Source: Lepas anatifera | Lineage: Eukaryota > Arthropoda > Thecostraca > Lepadidae | NCBI GenBank assembly: GCA_034440635.1 | Contig: JAOTON010001526.1 | Location: forward strand, 1,187,001-1,251,000 | Length of the DNA: 64,000 nucleotides | Direction: 5' to 3' | Shown: positions 63,690-64,000 of the stretch, in pieces | Layout: every line of letters starts with the position of its first letter | Position numbering within the stretch: position 1 is the first letter of the stretch | Translations under genes and position numbers: made by a program | Notes under the pieces: generated by a model | What the model saw: only the letters and a program-made list of their open reading frames with translations | The model's database searches: none | Told to the model about the DNA's origin: nothing

Positions 63690-64000
63690 TTTCAGTTAGG
63701 TAGGCTAAAGTTTCCGACAGAGGCTATGAAGAGCTCGGCTCGATACCAAGCCTCTCCCAATTTCTCATTCCTGAAAGTTGGATGGTATTCGAGCGCCTGA
63801 ATCTGAAAGATTCTGACATGAAATGGCTCCGTTGAGAAGCTGGTGGCTCGTATAGCTTCCCCTGTTTCAAGGTATTCCAGAACTTACTGTCGTGAATGGT
63901 CCCACAGAATGTGGTGTGAAGCTGGTGGAAGATTTGGTGAGCCACCTAAAGGGTAAAAATATGAAACAGGATCTTCTTTTATCAGTACCAGAGCTCTTAA
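63690..64000 (-). repeat. Right arm of the inverted duplication, with an open exon-like core
   Basis: On the minus strand, TTTTTACCCTTTAG|GTGGCTCACC opens a 58-nt block that reads VAHQIFHQLHTTFCGTIHD and ends at ACGACA|GTAAGTTC. Codons end mostly in G or C, and both splice signals are strong. I do not recognise the protein. Either this is a real exon of a gene lying mostly outside the window, with a dead inverted copy at 62.6 kb, or both are copies of one repeat. Confidence 0.6.

Overview
This is a repeat-rich animal nuclear genome window. Genes are split by introns, non-LTR retrotransposons, MITEs, tRNA-derived SINEs and microsatellites are abundant, and there are no bacterial-style operons. 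The one recognisable pair of genes, with GC-rich third codon positions in exons and AT-richer introns, suggests a marine invertebrate, perhaps a crustacean or other arthropod. That placement is a guess from protein resemblance only.

The left third (1-15.6 kb, minus strand) is the 5' part of a dual oxidase gene (Duox). It has a signal-peptide exon at 14.9 kb and three exons of the peroxidase-homology domain at 9.4, 2.4 and 1.3 kb. The rest of the gene lies beyond position 1. The right-hand partner (21.3-31.7 kb, plus strand) is the dual oxidase maturation factor (DuoxA), for which I assemble 10 coding exons with matching splice phases. The two genes are head to head, about 6.4 kb apart start codon to start codon. 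The DuoxA protein escorts Duox to the plasma membrane and is needed for H2O2 production, so a shared promoter would make functional sense. The space between them holds two decayed LINE fragments, a TTAA-flanked MITE, a (GA)n tract and candidate 5'UTR exons.

The most unusual signal is local amplification of 5' splice sites. Duox exon 4 is followed by about 30 tandem copies of a 38-bp unit that contains the exon's own last bases plus its GT donor. DuoxA exon 3 ends in a 35-bp duplicated donor, DuoxA exon 9 is followed by about four 42-bp units that start at the donor, and the exon 2 donor decamer is repeated on the far side of a hairpin element. DuoxA exon 9 also appears to be a frame-switching cassette, so including or skipping it gives two unrelated C-termini.

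Other landmarks are as follows. A family of TTAA-flanked elements is packed with AGGTCA nuclear-receptor half-sites (2.6-8.5, 24.5-25.4, 41.4-42.4 and 43.6-44.6 kb). A 36-bp tandem array lies in DuoxA intron 1. A CpG-rich CCAAT-bearing island at 33.7-34.0 kb may be the promoter of an unseen gene. From 48.3 to 60.4 kb there is a three-copy higher-order satellite of about 4 kb, each copy carrying a 50-bp minisatellite. At the right edge is a long inverted duplication that carries an exon-like sequence. From 31.7 kb rightwards I see no gene I can name.
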